A stretch of DNA of 64,000 nt from Raphanus sativus (taxonomy: Eukaryota; Streptophyta; Magnoliopsida; Brassicales; Brassicaceae), in NCBI RefSeq assembly GCF_000801105.2, contig NC_079518.1, forward strand, positions 12,656,106-12,720,105, written 5' to 3'. Each line of letters begins with the position of its first letter. Position 1 is the stretch's first letter. Positions 43,742-53,598 of the stretch are shown here, piece by piece. Under the pieces are notes generated by a model. The model ran no database searches, was not told the DNA's origin, and saw nothing but the letters and a program-made list of their open reading frames with translations. Both the position numbers and the translations under genes were made by a program.

Positions 43742-45930
43742 ATCTTCTTACTGGGTGGTTTCTGGGACACCACCGAACCTGAAAGAGACAAAGATTTTTT
43801 GCTTTTAGCAGATGGAAACACCTCATTGCGAGGGACCGTAGAGGAGACAGTTGAGACGGTAGGGGGAATACCCGGAGTGGCTCGCTTCCTCGGAGAGTTG
43901 CGCCCTCGGGCCTGGCTGAGCTTTTTTGAAGCTTTTGCACCCTTAACTTCTGGGTTCTTGGGGGCATGCTTCTTAAGATATCCCTTGGCCGTGGATGGAG
44001 GCAGTGGAACTCGCTGAGCTTTGGTTTGAGCTGTATCGGAAGTATTTGCAGCATTTGTTTCGCGAGCCAGGCCGAGGGAGTTTAAGGTCTGCATCGTCAT
44101 TGGCTCTTCAGGGAAGTCGAGTTCAAACTCAGTTTCAAGCTCCTTTGTGGCCTCAGCAGTAGCTGGAGAGAGTTGAGAGATGGCATCTATTTTTTCCTCC
44201 GAGTCATCTGGGAGTTCGTCTAGAAGATCATCATTATCCATCATATCTGCATCCATTTCCAAGAGCTCTGTTTCCTTGACCATCTTATCAACCATGGCTA
44301 TGTCTTCCTCGGTGAGAGTGATGTCAAGCTCTTGCACAAAGTCATCAAGCTCCATGTCGAGGTTTCTTGGTACCTTGCTCGTGGGAGCAGGCGCAGGTGT
44401 AGGTTCAGTAGCCCTCGGGGAGTTGTTTGCTTGGGGGGCGTTTGGCGCATCTACAGGCTCGCGGATGGATAGAGAGGTTGACCGGAGGCGGGGTGCGCGT
44501 TCTCGAGAAGTGGGGGTATCACTGATGTGTGCCTTCCCCTTTATACGGCGTGTGCGTTCCTCCTCTGTTTCTGCTCTTTGGCTTATTTGGTTTCTCTCCT
44601 GATCTCCCCTATTTGTATCACCCAATACGAGGTTTCCCAATTGATCAGAAATGGTTCTCTGAGAGTCTGAGATGGCTCGGGATGGGGCCTGTTGTTCCGG
44701 TAGAGGAGCACTTGAGGACACTGGCGCCGTGTCGGAGTAATGAGTGGACCTTCGGGGAGAGCGGGGACGCAAGGTACGGTTACTCTGGTAGCGAGGGGGA
44801 TGACGTCCCTGGTAGGTTTCTCCGCTTCGCTGCGAGCGAGAGCTTTCTCTATGGGGAGCATGAGATGGGTATGTCTTGCCATAGGCAGAAGAGGTACGGT
44901 GTGGAAGGTCTAGCCGCTTCCAGACATCCTCCTTGCGGGGGAGATTGTAGTTTGTGTTCTCTCTAGCATTAGAGGAGACATTCTGATTGTATCCATGGCC
45001 TCTCGAATCCCGGGAAGGAGAGAGCTTCTGTCTCTTTTCTTCCTTTCGGTAAGAGCGGGGGTGATGAGAGGGTGGGAGCTGATGACGCCCTATGGGAGGG
45101 GAGAGACGACCCGTCGGTGGGGATCGGGGTCTTTTCGTAATCAAAGAACGTGCATCTTGTCTTGTTGAGACAGAAAGAGGGTCTTCCTTTGCATTGAGTT
45201 CAATCCTTTGCTGGCGTTTGAGTTCTCGCTCTTCTGGAGTTAACTCTGGGCATGCAGATTCGTCATGTGAGATCATGTGGCAGGTATAGCAGTATCGAAA
45301 GAGACCCTCATATGAGAAGGATACTCGTCCGATATCATCGTTTGGGAATTCGATACGGCGCTCAAATTGCAAAGGCATGTCAACATTGACAGAAACTTGG
45401 AATCTTGCTCTTTTTGAATCCAGTGAGATCCACTTCCCCAGCACTTTGGAGATCTCCATGAAAGTCGGGTCGTTCCAGAAGTGAACCGGAACGCCTGTTA
45501 CACAGATCCAGAAGGGGATTGTGTTAGGGAAGGATTCACTAGTGAAAGGTTCCCATCGTTCGAGTGCGAAGCTCCACTGGTTAAAGTGGCAGGGGAGTTT
45601 GTTCAAGACGGAAAGAAGATCAGTTTCGTTGTCGAAATCAAATTGAAAACGCCCGTTCCCAAGGTTGATCCCTCGAACGCGACCTTCGACATTCCAGATC
45701 CTGTTACGGGGGAGAAGATGGATCAGAGCATCGATGCTCCTTCCTTGGAGATGAAAGACTCGTCCGATCAGTGTCAGACGGAAGTGATCTGTAACTGTAT
45801 TGTTGTCGCAGTCGGAGATCTTGATTATTTCATCTTCTGAGTCAAGCTTGCGACGCACGGCAGAAGAACCTCCCTTACGGACGATCATTGATGATTGAGA
45901 CATCCAATTGTTTTGGAGAATACTTAGCAA
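43738..45930 (-). CDS. LINE B ORF1, nucleic-acid-binding protein, 730 aa
   Basis: An intact 730-codon frame. The DUF4283-like region includes DHFRLTLIGRVFHLQGRSI, then WNVEGRVRGINLGNGRFQF and VTGVPVHFWNDPTFMEI. The zinc knuckle CYTCHMISHDESAC fits C-x2-C-x4-H-x4-C at about residues 217-230. A long basic Arg/Ser/Pro-rich middle and an acidic segment (about 540-600) precede a basic C-terminus. A second possible start is Met10 (45903). Its TGA overlaps the ORF2 start codon as ATGA. In plant L1 elements this protein packages the element RNA. Confidence 0.9.
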   Translation of the reverse strand: MLSILQNNWMSQSSMIVRKGGSSAVRRKLDSEDEIIKISDCDNNTVTDHFRLTLIGRVFHLQGRSIDALIHLLPRNRIWNVEGRVRGINLGNGRFQFDFDNETDLLSVLNKLPCHFNQWSFALERWEPFTSESFPNTIPFWICVTGVPVHFWNDPTFMEISKVLGKWISLDSKRARFQVSVNVDMPLQFERRIEFPNDDIGRVSFSYEGLFRYCYTCHMISHDESACPELTPEERELKRQQRIELNAKEDPLSVSTRQDARSLITKRPRSPPTGRLSPPIGRHQLPPSHHPRSYRKEEKRQKLSPSRDSRGHGYNQNVSSNARENTNYNLPRKEDVWKRLDLPHRTSSAYGKTYPSHAPHRESSRSQRSGETYQGRHPPRYQSNRTLRPRSPRRSTHYSDTAPVSSSAPLPEQQAPSRAISDSQRTISDQLGNLVLGDTNRGDQERNQISQRAETEEERTRRIKGKAHISDTPTSRERAPRLRSTSLSIREPVDAPNAPQANNSPRATEPTPAPAPTSKVPRNLDMELDDFVQELDITLTEEDIAMVDKMVKETELLEMDADMMDNDDLLDELPDDSEEKIDAISQLSPATAEATKELETEFELDFPEEPMTMQTLNSLGLARETNAANTSDTAQTKAQRVPLPPSTAKGYLKKHAPKNPEVKGAKASKKLSQARGRNSPRKRATPGIPPTVSTVSSTVPRNEVFPSAKSKKSLSLSGSVVSQKPPSKKI

Positions 45931-46274
45931 GAGCTAGAAATAGGATCTGGTGAGGCTTAGCAAACTGCTAGAGAAGACAGGGATGCTTGACGGAACCGTG
46001 ATCGATAGAGCAGGGATTACTTGGCAAAGAAGCCAGAGAGAGAGGCGATGCAGAGGGGGAGAGAGAGGAGACACGGGTGAGACGACAGACCTCCAAGGAG
46101 TGTTGGTAGTCTCCCTTGTGAGTCTGTAGAGGAGCTGTTATCAGATCGGAGAGGCGGCAGAGGAGGAGCGATGGGTTTGAGAAGCGTGGTGATAGACTCG
46201 GGCGGCTAGGGTTTTGCTTTTCTCTCTGTCGCTCTCCATTTTGATTTTATTGCGGTATTTATGGGATAGGGATT

Positions 46275-47303
46275 AGTGTTTATATAAGAGAAGATTACGA
46301 AAGAACAAAAAAAGGAAAATTAGTTTTTCAGTCTGATACAATTTTAACTTTGTTTTAAATTCATAAACAAACGTTTCTTTAATCTGAAAAAGAGTTCAGA
46401 AATGTATTTTCTATTTGCTGTTTCTTATTTTTGTCTGGGAGAACTTCATTAAATAAGTTTTATTTTGCAAAGTGTTGCAAAACTTATAATTTAGCCTTAG
46501 TTCGTTTCATATAGGGAAATTAATCCAATCACATTTTCTACTAATTTCTATCCATTTCGTAGTAAAAAACAGTTACCTTTGATAACCCTAAATCTAAAAT
46601 GTAGATAAATTTTGTTACGAAAAGATAAATTTACATGTCCATTAGCTAAATCAAACTGTGCATGTGTTATGAAATACCTTTGGAGTCTGAGACTTTACCA
46701 GTAGATTTCTGAGTCGATTACTCTATAGTTCATTAATTTTTGTTTACCTCTCTATAATTTTAATTAGTTTTAAGGTTTTTATACAAAGATTAAAAATATA
46801 ATTTTTATGTAATTTATCTTGATTACATAAAAATAGCATTAAATAAATTAGTTCAACCAATAAAAAAAAATATTTTATAATTGATCATGAATTTCAAATG
46901 ATATTAAATTTAATCTAGAATATTAAGAACATCATTTATTATTAAACAAAATAAAATTTATTATAAGCACAATTTAAATTGGTACGTAGGACATAAAATA
47001 TTTTCTTTCGACAACATTGCTATATAAAAGATATGTTTATGTACAGATTTAAACATTGCAATATAAAATAAATAAAAAATACATATTATATACTTAATAA
47101 AAAAAAAAGAATTTCATTTTTATATTATTCTTGTTTCCACTAGTTTTGCCTGCAACCTTCGTTGATCCTAATCCTATCTTATTCCATCCATCCACTTTTG
47201 ACTGTGACGTCGTCTACAACTCAGAGAGAATATGTACCGTGGTCCGTGCCCACTTCATTTTTCATTTCGTATTTAATCATATAATAAGAGGATAAAAAAG
47301 AAG
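46275..47303. other. Intergenic, promoter side of the FKBP gene
   Basis: AT-rich non-coding DNA. A probable promoter region lies just upstream of 47304 (ATATAATAAGAGG near 47279). No other feature is recognised. Confidence 0.5.
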
Positions 47304-48884
47304 ATGATTCGATGCTTCGCGCGTCCACCCTTCATCACCACCGTCCATTTCGCATCTCCACCATCCATCACCATCTCCGCATCTCATTCTCCATCGTCGT
47401 CAGTAGCAGCATCCAGAAGAGAAATATCTCTATCCATTATCGCCGTCGCGTCTTCCATCGTCTCCTCCTCCGGTTACTTCTCTTCTCCGGCGCTCGCTGA
47501 GTTCTCCGAAATCCCTGACTCCGGCGGAGTAAAGAGTCTCGACCTCCGTGTCGGCGAAGGTGAAGTCCCCATTGAAGGAGATCAGGTCTGCGCTTTGTAA
47601 ATTGTAGATTAATCAAAACGAATTATGCAAAAAAAAAAAAAAATGATTTTTTTTTTTAGTTATTAGGTTGCAATACATTACTATGGGAGGTTGGCTGCGA
47701 AGCAAGGATGGAGATTTGATTCAACGTATGATCATAAAGACAGTAGTGGAGACTCTGTTCCTTTTACTTTCGTCCTTGGTTCTGCCAATGTAATAAAAGT
47801 CTCTATCTGCTTCCGTTAGTATAATCCAATCATGCGTTCTTATAAAGTTCAGATTTTTTTTTGTGTATTAGGGGTCTTAACTGAAGAAATATTTGCTTCT
47901 AAGTATTTAACCCAATCATGTGTTCCTATAAAGTTCGATTTTTTATAACATGGGTCTTGAACATTTGTCTGAATTTGAAGACCCACGTTATAAAAACATT
48001 TGCTTGTTGGGTCTTGAACAAAACAGAGTTTAGTTTGTGTTTGAGATTGAAATCTAATTGGTATTAGGTGTTTGAAAGTGTTTGACTCTGCTTTGCCTCT
48101 TTGATGTTGTTTTGATCTCTTTTGACCTAAGCTGGTTGTACGCTGATGATGACTAATGTTGCAGGTTATTCCGGGGATCGAAACAGCCGTGAGGTCGATG
48201 AAAGTAGGAGGGATTCGTCGGGTGGTTATACCTCCGTCTCAAGGCTACCAGAATACATCACAAGAACCTCTCCCACCAAATGTATGTTCACCTCTCTCTT
48301 TCTCTCCTTATTCTTTTCATATAATAATGATTCAATCCCTGATTCGTATCAAATGTTATTGCTAAGAGTCCCACGTTGATTATCTTTTGGGCGTAGCTAG
48401 TGCCTTTAAGCTAGTATGGGAGAGTTTGGCGTGCTCTAGGGTTTTAAAGTACTTGATTCTTTGTACTTCAATTCAGAGTGAAACTAACCAGTTTTACAAT
48501 GTCAAAACTTATCAACATATCACTGTCATATGCCACAGGTTTCGTATTGTTAGGAGTAAGATTAGTATTAATCCGTTTTAAGATTGAAACTTTCGGAAAA
48601 CCAATCATACAACCGGTGATCGTAGAAATGTTTTTTCTAAGAAACTATATATTGTTAAGAGATCACAAAGATTGTGTGCATAAACATATAATTATAATTC
48701 AAGATTAGTTTCATTATTCTTTGTTTTTTTCTTGTTGTGTGTGTTTGTTTTGCAGTTCTTTGACAGACAAAGACTCTTCACGACTATCTTTAACCCAACC
48801 CGTCTTGCCAATGGTGAAGGTTCTACTCTTGGAACTCTTGTTTTCGATATCGAACTTGTCAGTACCAGACGCCCTAACCGATGA
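47304..48884 (+). CDS. FKBP17-1: FKBP-type peptidyl-prolyl isomerase of the thylakoid lumen (FKBP17-1-like), 4 exons, 216 aa
   Basis: Exons 47304-47585, 47667-47789, 48165-48281 and 48756-48884 join in frame to 216 aa. The first 65 residues are a bipartite plastid/lumen targeting peptide: a Ser-rich transit part, then twin arginines (ASRREISLSIIAVASS) and an A-L-A cleavage site (SSPALAEFSEI). This suggests Tat-pathway import into the thylakoid lumen. The FKBP domain follows: VAIHYYGRLAAKQGWRFDST, FTFVLGSANVIPGIE, SMKVGGIRRVVIPPSQGY and the final TLVFDIELVS strand. FKBPs catalyse cis-trans isomerisation of X-Pro bonds, and several lumenal members help assemble photosystem complexes. It probably corresponds to At4g19830 (from memory). 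All introns are GT-AG and no lesion is seen. Confidence 0.92.
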
Positions 48885-49642
48885 TTCATACAGCCAGCCA
48901 TTCATACTCTTCGGTTGTTTCTTGCTGGACGAGATATCATAAAATAAACAATTAAAATTACAAAAGATCTTTAGTAAGCATTTGGATATGGTTAGTTGAA
49001 TCTCGATGTGCACCTCACCCACAAGCAATGATTATAGTATTATCAACTTGAACATAAGTGTGTGAATTTTAAATGTAGTTTGAGTAGTAAAAAAAAAATC
49101 ATTATCTATCCCACTCAGATTCAGCCAGTTATTTTCTTTCTTGTTCGTTATTTCCTCCTTTTCTATTTCTCCGGTGAAATGAAGTAACAAAATAAACATA
49201 ATATCCAGTGAAGTAGAAATTCAAAAACACACAAGTTGTAAGGGATCTCATACTTGAGAGCCGACCAAAACACCACTCACAAACCCAATTCCAATAAACA
49301 ACATACTACTTGTTCCTAAAGTTAACACAAGACTCACACCACTATTGCAGCAACTTGTTTTCCCCCATTTATCTTAGATAACAAATTATACTCAAAAAGT
49401 TATTATATCCACCTTAAGACTCATAAATGGAGAATCATAAGAATCAAGCGAGTGCACCTACCACATCAGCATGTGTTAAAGTAATTAGTGATTGGGATCA
49501 ACATAACTAGTAAAAGGGTTGCCAAGTGATTAAGGGATTGGTTTGGATGAGATAGTTTGTCATGCTTTAGCCTTCACCCTAGCCTTGCTGCCATAAGGCT
49601 CTATATAACTTCTTTTGTTTGCTTCCTCTTTTGGTTCTCTGT
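48885..49642. other. Intergenic between FKBP gene and CACTA element
   Basis: Probable FKBP 3' UTR, then unremarkable AT-rich DNA ending in the TGT target site at 49640-49642. No gene. Confidence 0.5.
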
Positions 49643-49674
49643 CACTACAAGAAAACACGCTGATACTGAGGGAC

Positions 49675-50140
49675 TTTTTCCTCGGTATTTCGTCGGAATA
49701 AGCGTATTCCGACGAAATACCGAGGAAAACGTCCCTCGAAAAAATCTCCTCGAAATTTCATTTTCCCTCGAAATTTCCTCGAAAATTTGTGACGGAATTT
49801 CGAGGAAACATAATTCCGAGGATATTTAGAGGATTGCCCTTCGTCGAAGAGGTCCTCGGAATATATTGAGGAACAATTCCCTCGGTATGTACCGAGGATT
49901 ATACCGAGGGAAAACACCTACGAAAGTTTTCGAGGAAACAGTTTCGTCGGAAAATTCCGAGGGACGATTTCCTCGAAAATTTCGAGGACCAGTTTTCCTC
50001 GGAATATTTCGAGGGAACGTTTCCTCGAAAATTTTCGAGGAAAGCAGCCCTCGAAAATTTTCGAGGAAACGTTCCCTCGGAATATTCCGAGGAACACATC
50101 CCTCGGTATATACCGAGGACAGCTGTTCCTCGGAATATTT
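49675..50140. repeat. Left subterminal repeat array of the CACTA element
   Basis: Dense copies, in both orientations, of short motifs such as CCTCGAAATTT, TTTCGAGGAA and CCTCGGAATATTC. In En/Spm such repeats are the binding sites of the TNPA protein, which brings the ends together. The motifs form many small palindromes. Over-long reading frames here (for example 49866-50192) are chance products of the repeats. Confidence 0.85.
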
Positions 50141-50302
50141 TGAAAATTATTTTTTTTTTAAAAATTGTTTTTTTAGAAAAAAATATTTTTAAAATTTAAA
50201 TTCGAAAATATAAAATTAAAATTTAAATTGAAAACATATTATTTAAAATTCAAAGTCATACAAAAGAAAAGAAAACATTTAAAGTTTCTGAAAGAAATTA
50301 AA

Positions 50303-51891
50303 CTACGGGGTTTGGAAGTCCGGGTCTGGCATGGTCGGGAAGTCCACGTTGGCGTTCGGGTTCATGCTCCTCATCATCGCCATCATTTGCTCGTTCAACT
50401 TCCTCTGTGCCTCCCAGCCCGCCTCTTGACTCGCCACCATGGACTCCAGCGCAGATATGCGAGCATCCTTGTCCCTCATCTGGCTTAGAAGGACTTCTTG
50501 ATCAACATAGGACGGTGGTGGTGCAGAAGCAGACGGAACCGAGGAAGACCGACGAGCCAAACCGAACAAACGGCCCTTCTTCTTTGGAACCGACTGAAAA
50601 AAAAAAGTGTCAAATTTAAATAATATAAAAATGGATTGAACTTTAAAAAATGAACTTACCGCTTCAACGATTTGGTTGATCCGAACCCGAGGCAAGCCGG
50701 TCGATCCCGTCGAATCGTCATCCTCGGTTTGAAGCTGAGACACTTCCTGTTCCATCTGACTGTCGATGAGGGTGACCACATCCCTCACAACACCATCATC
50801 AATCTCGCCGGTCTTCTTGTTGGTATACGCCGTCTTTATTAGGCGGAGATGATCAACCGGCTCCTCCTCATTTTCTTCCGCCTTGAAAAAAACATATATT
50901 AAACAAACATTAGTAATTAAAAGAAATGCGCAAAAAAAATATTAGAATCTTAAATAATATAATAAAAACCGACAAGCTTACCAAGCGATCCCCCAGACTG
51001 GCTAAAGATTGAGCACCCAAGTTATGGACGTACATGCCCTTCCCCTTACGGTCGCTCTTGCGGTTGGTGGAATTGGTGGAAGAAGTTGCTCTCACTTCGT
51101 TCTTACTCCAATGTACACTCAACTCCTGCCAGACCGTCGGGTCCATCCCCTTTGGAACCTTTAAAAAAAAATTGTTAAATAAATAAAAAAAATATTTTAA
51201 AAAATTAAAAAATTGTATCATAAATAAAAACGAACCTTGTTTATTTCCCACTTCTTCTTCCACGAGTGCATCTGCTTCCCATAGTTGTCCATAACTTTAT
51301 GGACGAAGTGGTAATAGATAAACAACGTATCATCGGCATTCCAGTTGAATTGTTGCTGAAAATAAAACACAATAATTAGAAAATTAATATTAAAGATGAA
51401 AAAAATAAGTAAAAAATAAGTAAAAAATAGAATACTTACCGCAAACTGTTGAAACCACATATGCTGCTTCTCGAGAGGGAAGTCGGTGAAAGTCGGATGT
51501 CCATTGTCGAGGGACGAGTACATCATACTGTTGATCCATCCGCTGATCCCGTTCCCGGATCGGTCAAACCTAATAAAAAGAATTAATTATTTTAGAATTA
51601 ATTATTTTAAATGAATCAAATTTTAATGAAAAAAAAAATAGGTTTAATTACCATGTCTGACCCTGTCCACGTGGATACTGAGTGAGATATGGAAGATGGT
51701 CACGACCCGGCTGTCGAACAAACTCCGCAACTCTCAGAAGTGCCGGATGAGCATGAGCAGGAGCAGGAGTGGGTGCCACACCGGGAGCGGGAGGAGAATG
51801 AGAGGGAAATGGAGAAGGAGATGTCTGGTAGGAGCTGTACGGCGATGCGGAACCCGAAATGGAGCCGCTCCCCGAACCACCACGACCACGA
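50303..51891 (-). CDS. TNPA-like DNA-binding protein of the CACTA element (plant transposase, Ptta/En/Spm type)
   Basis: Exons from the right: about 51652-51891, 51440-51569, 51236-51355, 50982-51158, 50660-50881 and 50303-50593. All internal junctions are GT-AG and keep one frame. Blocks in order are [83 protein letters not shown] and [20 protein letters not shown], the last two within the Transposase_24-type domain. Then come an acidic linker and a C-terminal coiled coil ([18 protein letters not shown]). TNPA-type proteins bind the subterminal repeats. The 5' end is uncertain: in frame, TAG lies at 51894-51896 and no Met follows, so either a start exon was missed or the start is lost. Confidence 0.75.
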
Positions 51892-51939
51892 CGCTATCGA
51901 GAGCGGGTATGTTCCTCTTGAGACCTTTATATAAATAAA

Positions 51940-52395
51940 TTTTATTTAATATAATACAATTATTTATTTAATTTGTTAATATATTAAAATTGTTTAATAA
52001 TTACTAAAAAAATTTAATATATTAAAAATTGTTTAATAATTACAAAAAATAGTTTTAATATATTAAAAATAGTTTTAATATTTTAAAAATTGTTTAATAA
52101 ATAAAAAAATAGTTTTAATATATAAAAATAGTTTTTATATATAAAAATAGTTTTAAAAATCAAAAAACGTTTTAAAAATAAAAAAAAACGTTTTAAAAAT
52201 CAAAAAAAAGTTTTAAAAATCAAAAAAAACGTTTTAAAAATCAAAAAAACGTTTTAAAAATCAAAAAAACGTTTTAAAAATCAAAAAAAGTTTTAAAAAT
52301 TCAAAAAATAGTTTTAAAATAAAAAAAAACGTTTTAAAATAAAAAAAAAACGTTTTAAAAAATCAAAAACACAAAATAAATAAAAAAAAAAATAT
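51940..52395. repeat. AT-rich reiterated block inside the CACTA element
   Basis: Short units such as GTTTTAAAAATCAAAAAAA recur about a dozen times between roughly 52145 and 52370, with related TTTAATATATTAAAA units before them. Non-coding. Confidence 0.75.
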
Positions 52396-52519
52396 ACCAA
52401 CAATCCAAACAACAATCCAAACATGCAAATCCTAAACTATCCATTCAATCCTAGAATTTTCTATCTAACAACCTAAATTTCGAGATCTATGAAAAGAAGA
52501 ATATAAGAGATATGAACTT

Positions 52520-52700
52520 ACATGGGAAGAGAGGAGAGGAAGAGAGGAGAGGAAGGAGGCCGAGAGGAAGAGAGGAGAGGAGAGGATAGGAGATCCGTCG
52601 AGGAAGAGAGGAGAGGAGAGGAGAAGGAGAGGAGCCGCGAGGAAGAGAGAGGAGAGGAGAAGGAGTAGCCGCGCGAGAGGAAGAGAGGAAGATCGAGAGA
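52520..52700. repeat. GA-rich low-complexity tract
   Basis: A purine tract of GAGGAAGAGAGGAGAGG-type units on the plus strand (CT-rich on the minus strand). It lies upstream of the TNPA-like gene, where a CT-rich 5' leader would be expected. Confidence 0.7.
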
Positions 52701-52739
52701 AGAGAAATGGGGAAGAAAAGAATGAAAACCTAATTTATG

Positions 52740-53580
52740 AGGGGTCCGACGGACAGGTCCGTCGAAATTTCCTCGAAATTTTTAATGTGGTCGTCGAAAT
52801 TTCCTCGAAATTTTCTTGTTGTCGGCTAGGGTTTCCTGGTTAATGAAAAACAGTCCGAGGAAAACCTTCCTCGAAATTTCCTCACTGTGAGGAAATTTCG
52901 AGGAAAGAGGGTTTGGGGTTTTGAAAACATCGATTTTTTCCCCTATGTCATTTCTTATACAAATGTAATTCATAATAATGAGGTTTCTTTGTATAGATGA
53001 TCATAAATAATGAAATAACACAATTCCAAAAATTATTCTAAGTATTTCCTTTAACGTTTATTAAAACGTATAAGTGTTTATCTCATGTTGTGTGGTTTTC
53101 GTCTCAATCCGCAAAACATTGTTTTCGGGTTAAAACCCTAAAGTTGGACTTTATAATCTGGCTAAGACACTTAATGAAGGTTATATACGTGTTATTCAAT
53201 CCGCAAAACGTTGTTTTCGGTTTAAAACCCCCTGTTCCTCGAAATTCCGTCGAAATATTTCGAGGGAATTTCGAGGAACTACCAAAAATTGGCCAGGTCC
53301 TCGAAATTTCCTCGAAATATTTCGACGGAATTTCGAGGAAAACCAAAAAATTTGTAATCCCTCGAAATTTCCTCGAAATATTTCGAGGGTATTTCGACGA
53401 AACAAGGTGTTTTAAATCAAACCCCTAAAATTAACTTGGTCGTCGAAATTTCCTCGAAATATTTCGAGGAAATTTCGACGATCTAGGTGTTTTTTATCAA
53501 ACCCCTAAACCGTTAAGGGTTATTCCGAGGAAATTTCGAGGAAAACCTAACTTCCCTCGAAATTTCCTCGAAATTAGTAA
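52740..53580. repeat. Internal copies of the CACTA subterminal repeats
   Basis: Clusters at about 52760-52910, 53230-53400 and 53440-53580 repeat the same CCTCGAAATTTCCTCGAAAT and reverse motifs found at both ends of the element. They lie between the 3' end of the TNPD-like gene and the 5' side of the TNPA-like gene. A further pair of direct repeats (TCAATCCGCAAAAC plus TTGTTTTCGG) sits at about 53105 and 53197. Confidence 0.85.
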
Positions 53581-53598
53581 AGAAAAAAAAAAAAAAAA

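Larger units (their letters stand above)
39614..46256 (-). mobile_element. LINE B (L1-type non-LTR retrotransposon), 6.6 kb, nearly intact
   Basis: A perfect 18 bp target duplication, ATTTATGGGATAGGGATT, flanks it (39596-39613 and 46257-46274). The poly(A) tail is the T run at 39612-39625. ORF1 is intact. ORF2 has only one 1-base frameshift and one nonsense codon. An identical target duplication and few lesions mean a recent insertion, clearly younger than LINE A. Confidence 0.95.

Noticed and set aside
43245..44054. Additional plus- and minus-strand frames over the ORF1/ORF2 junction of LINE B
   Set aside because: They overlap the LINE coding frames without conserved motifs.
44180..44966. 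Plus-strand frames of 140-145 codons
   Set aside because: Antisense to the intact LINE B ORF1; composition mirrors the repetitive Arg/Ser coding.
49645..50192. Opposing frames of 66-108 codons rich in FRGN/PRKF
   Set aside because: Products of translating the subterminal repeat array; no independent gene evidence.
52750..53580. CRISPR-like array of short palindromic repeats
   Set aside because: Repeats are irregularly spaced, occur in both orientations and match the CACTA ends; the genome is a plant nuclear one.
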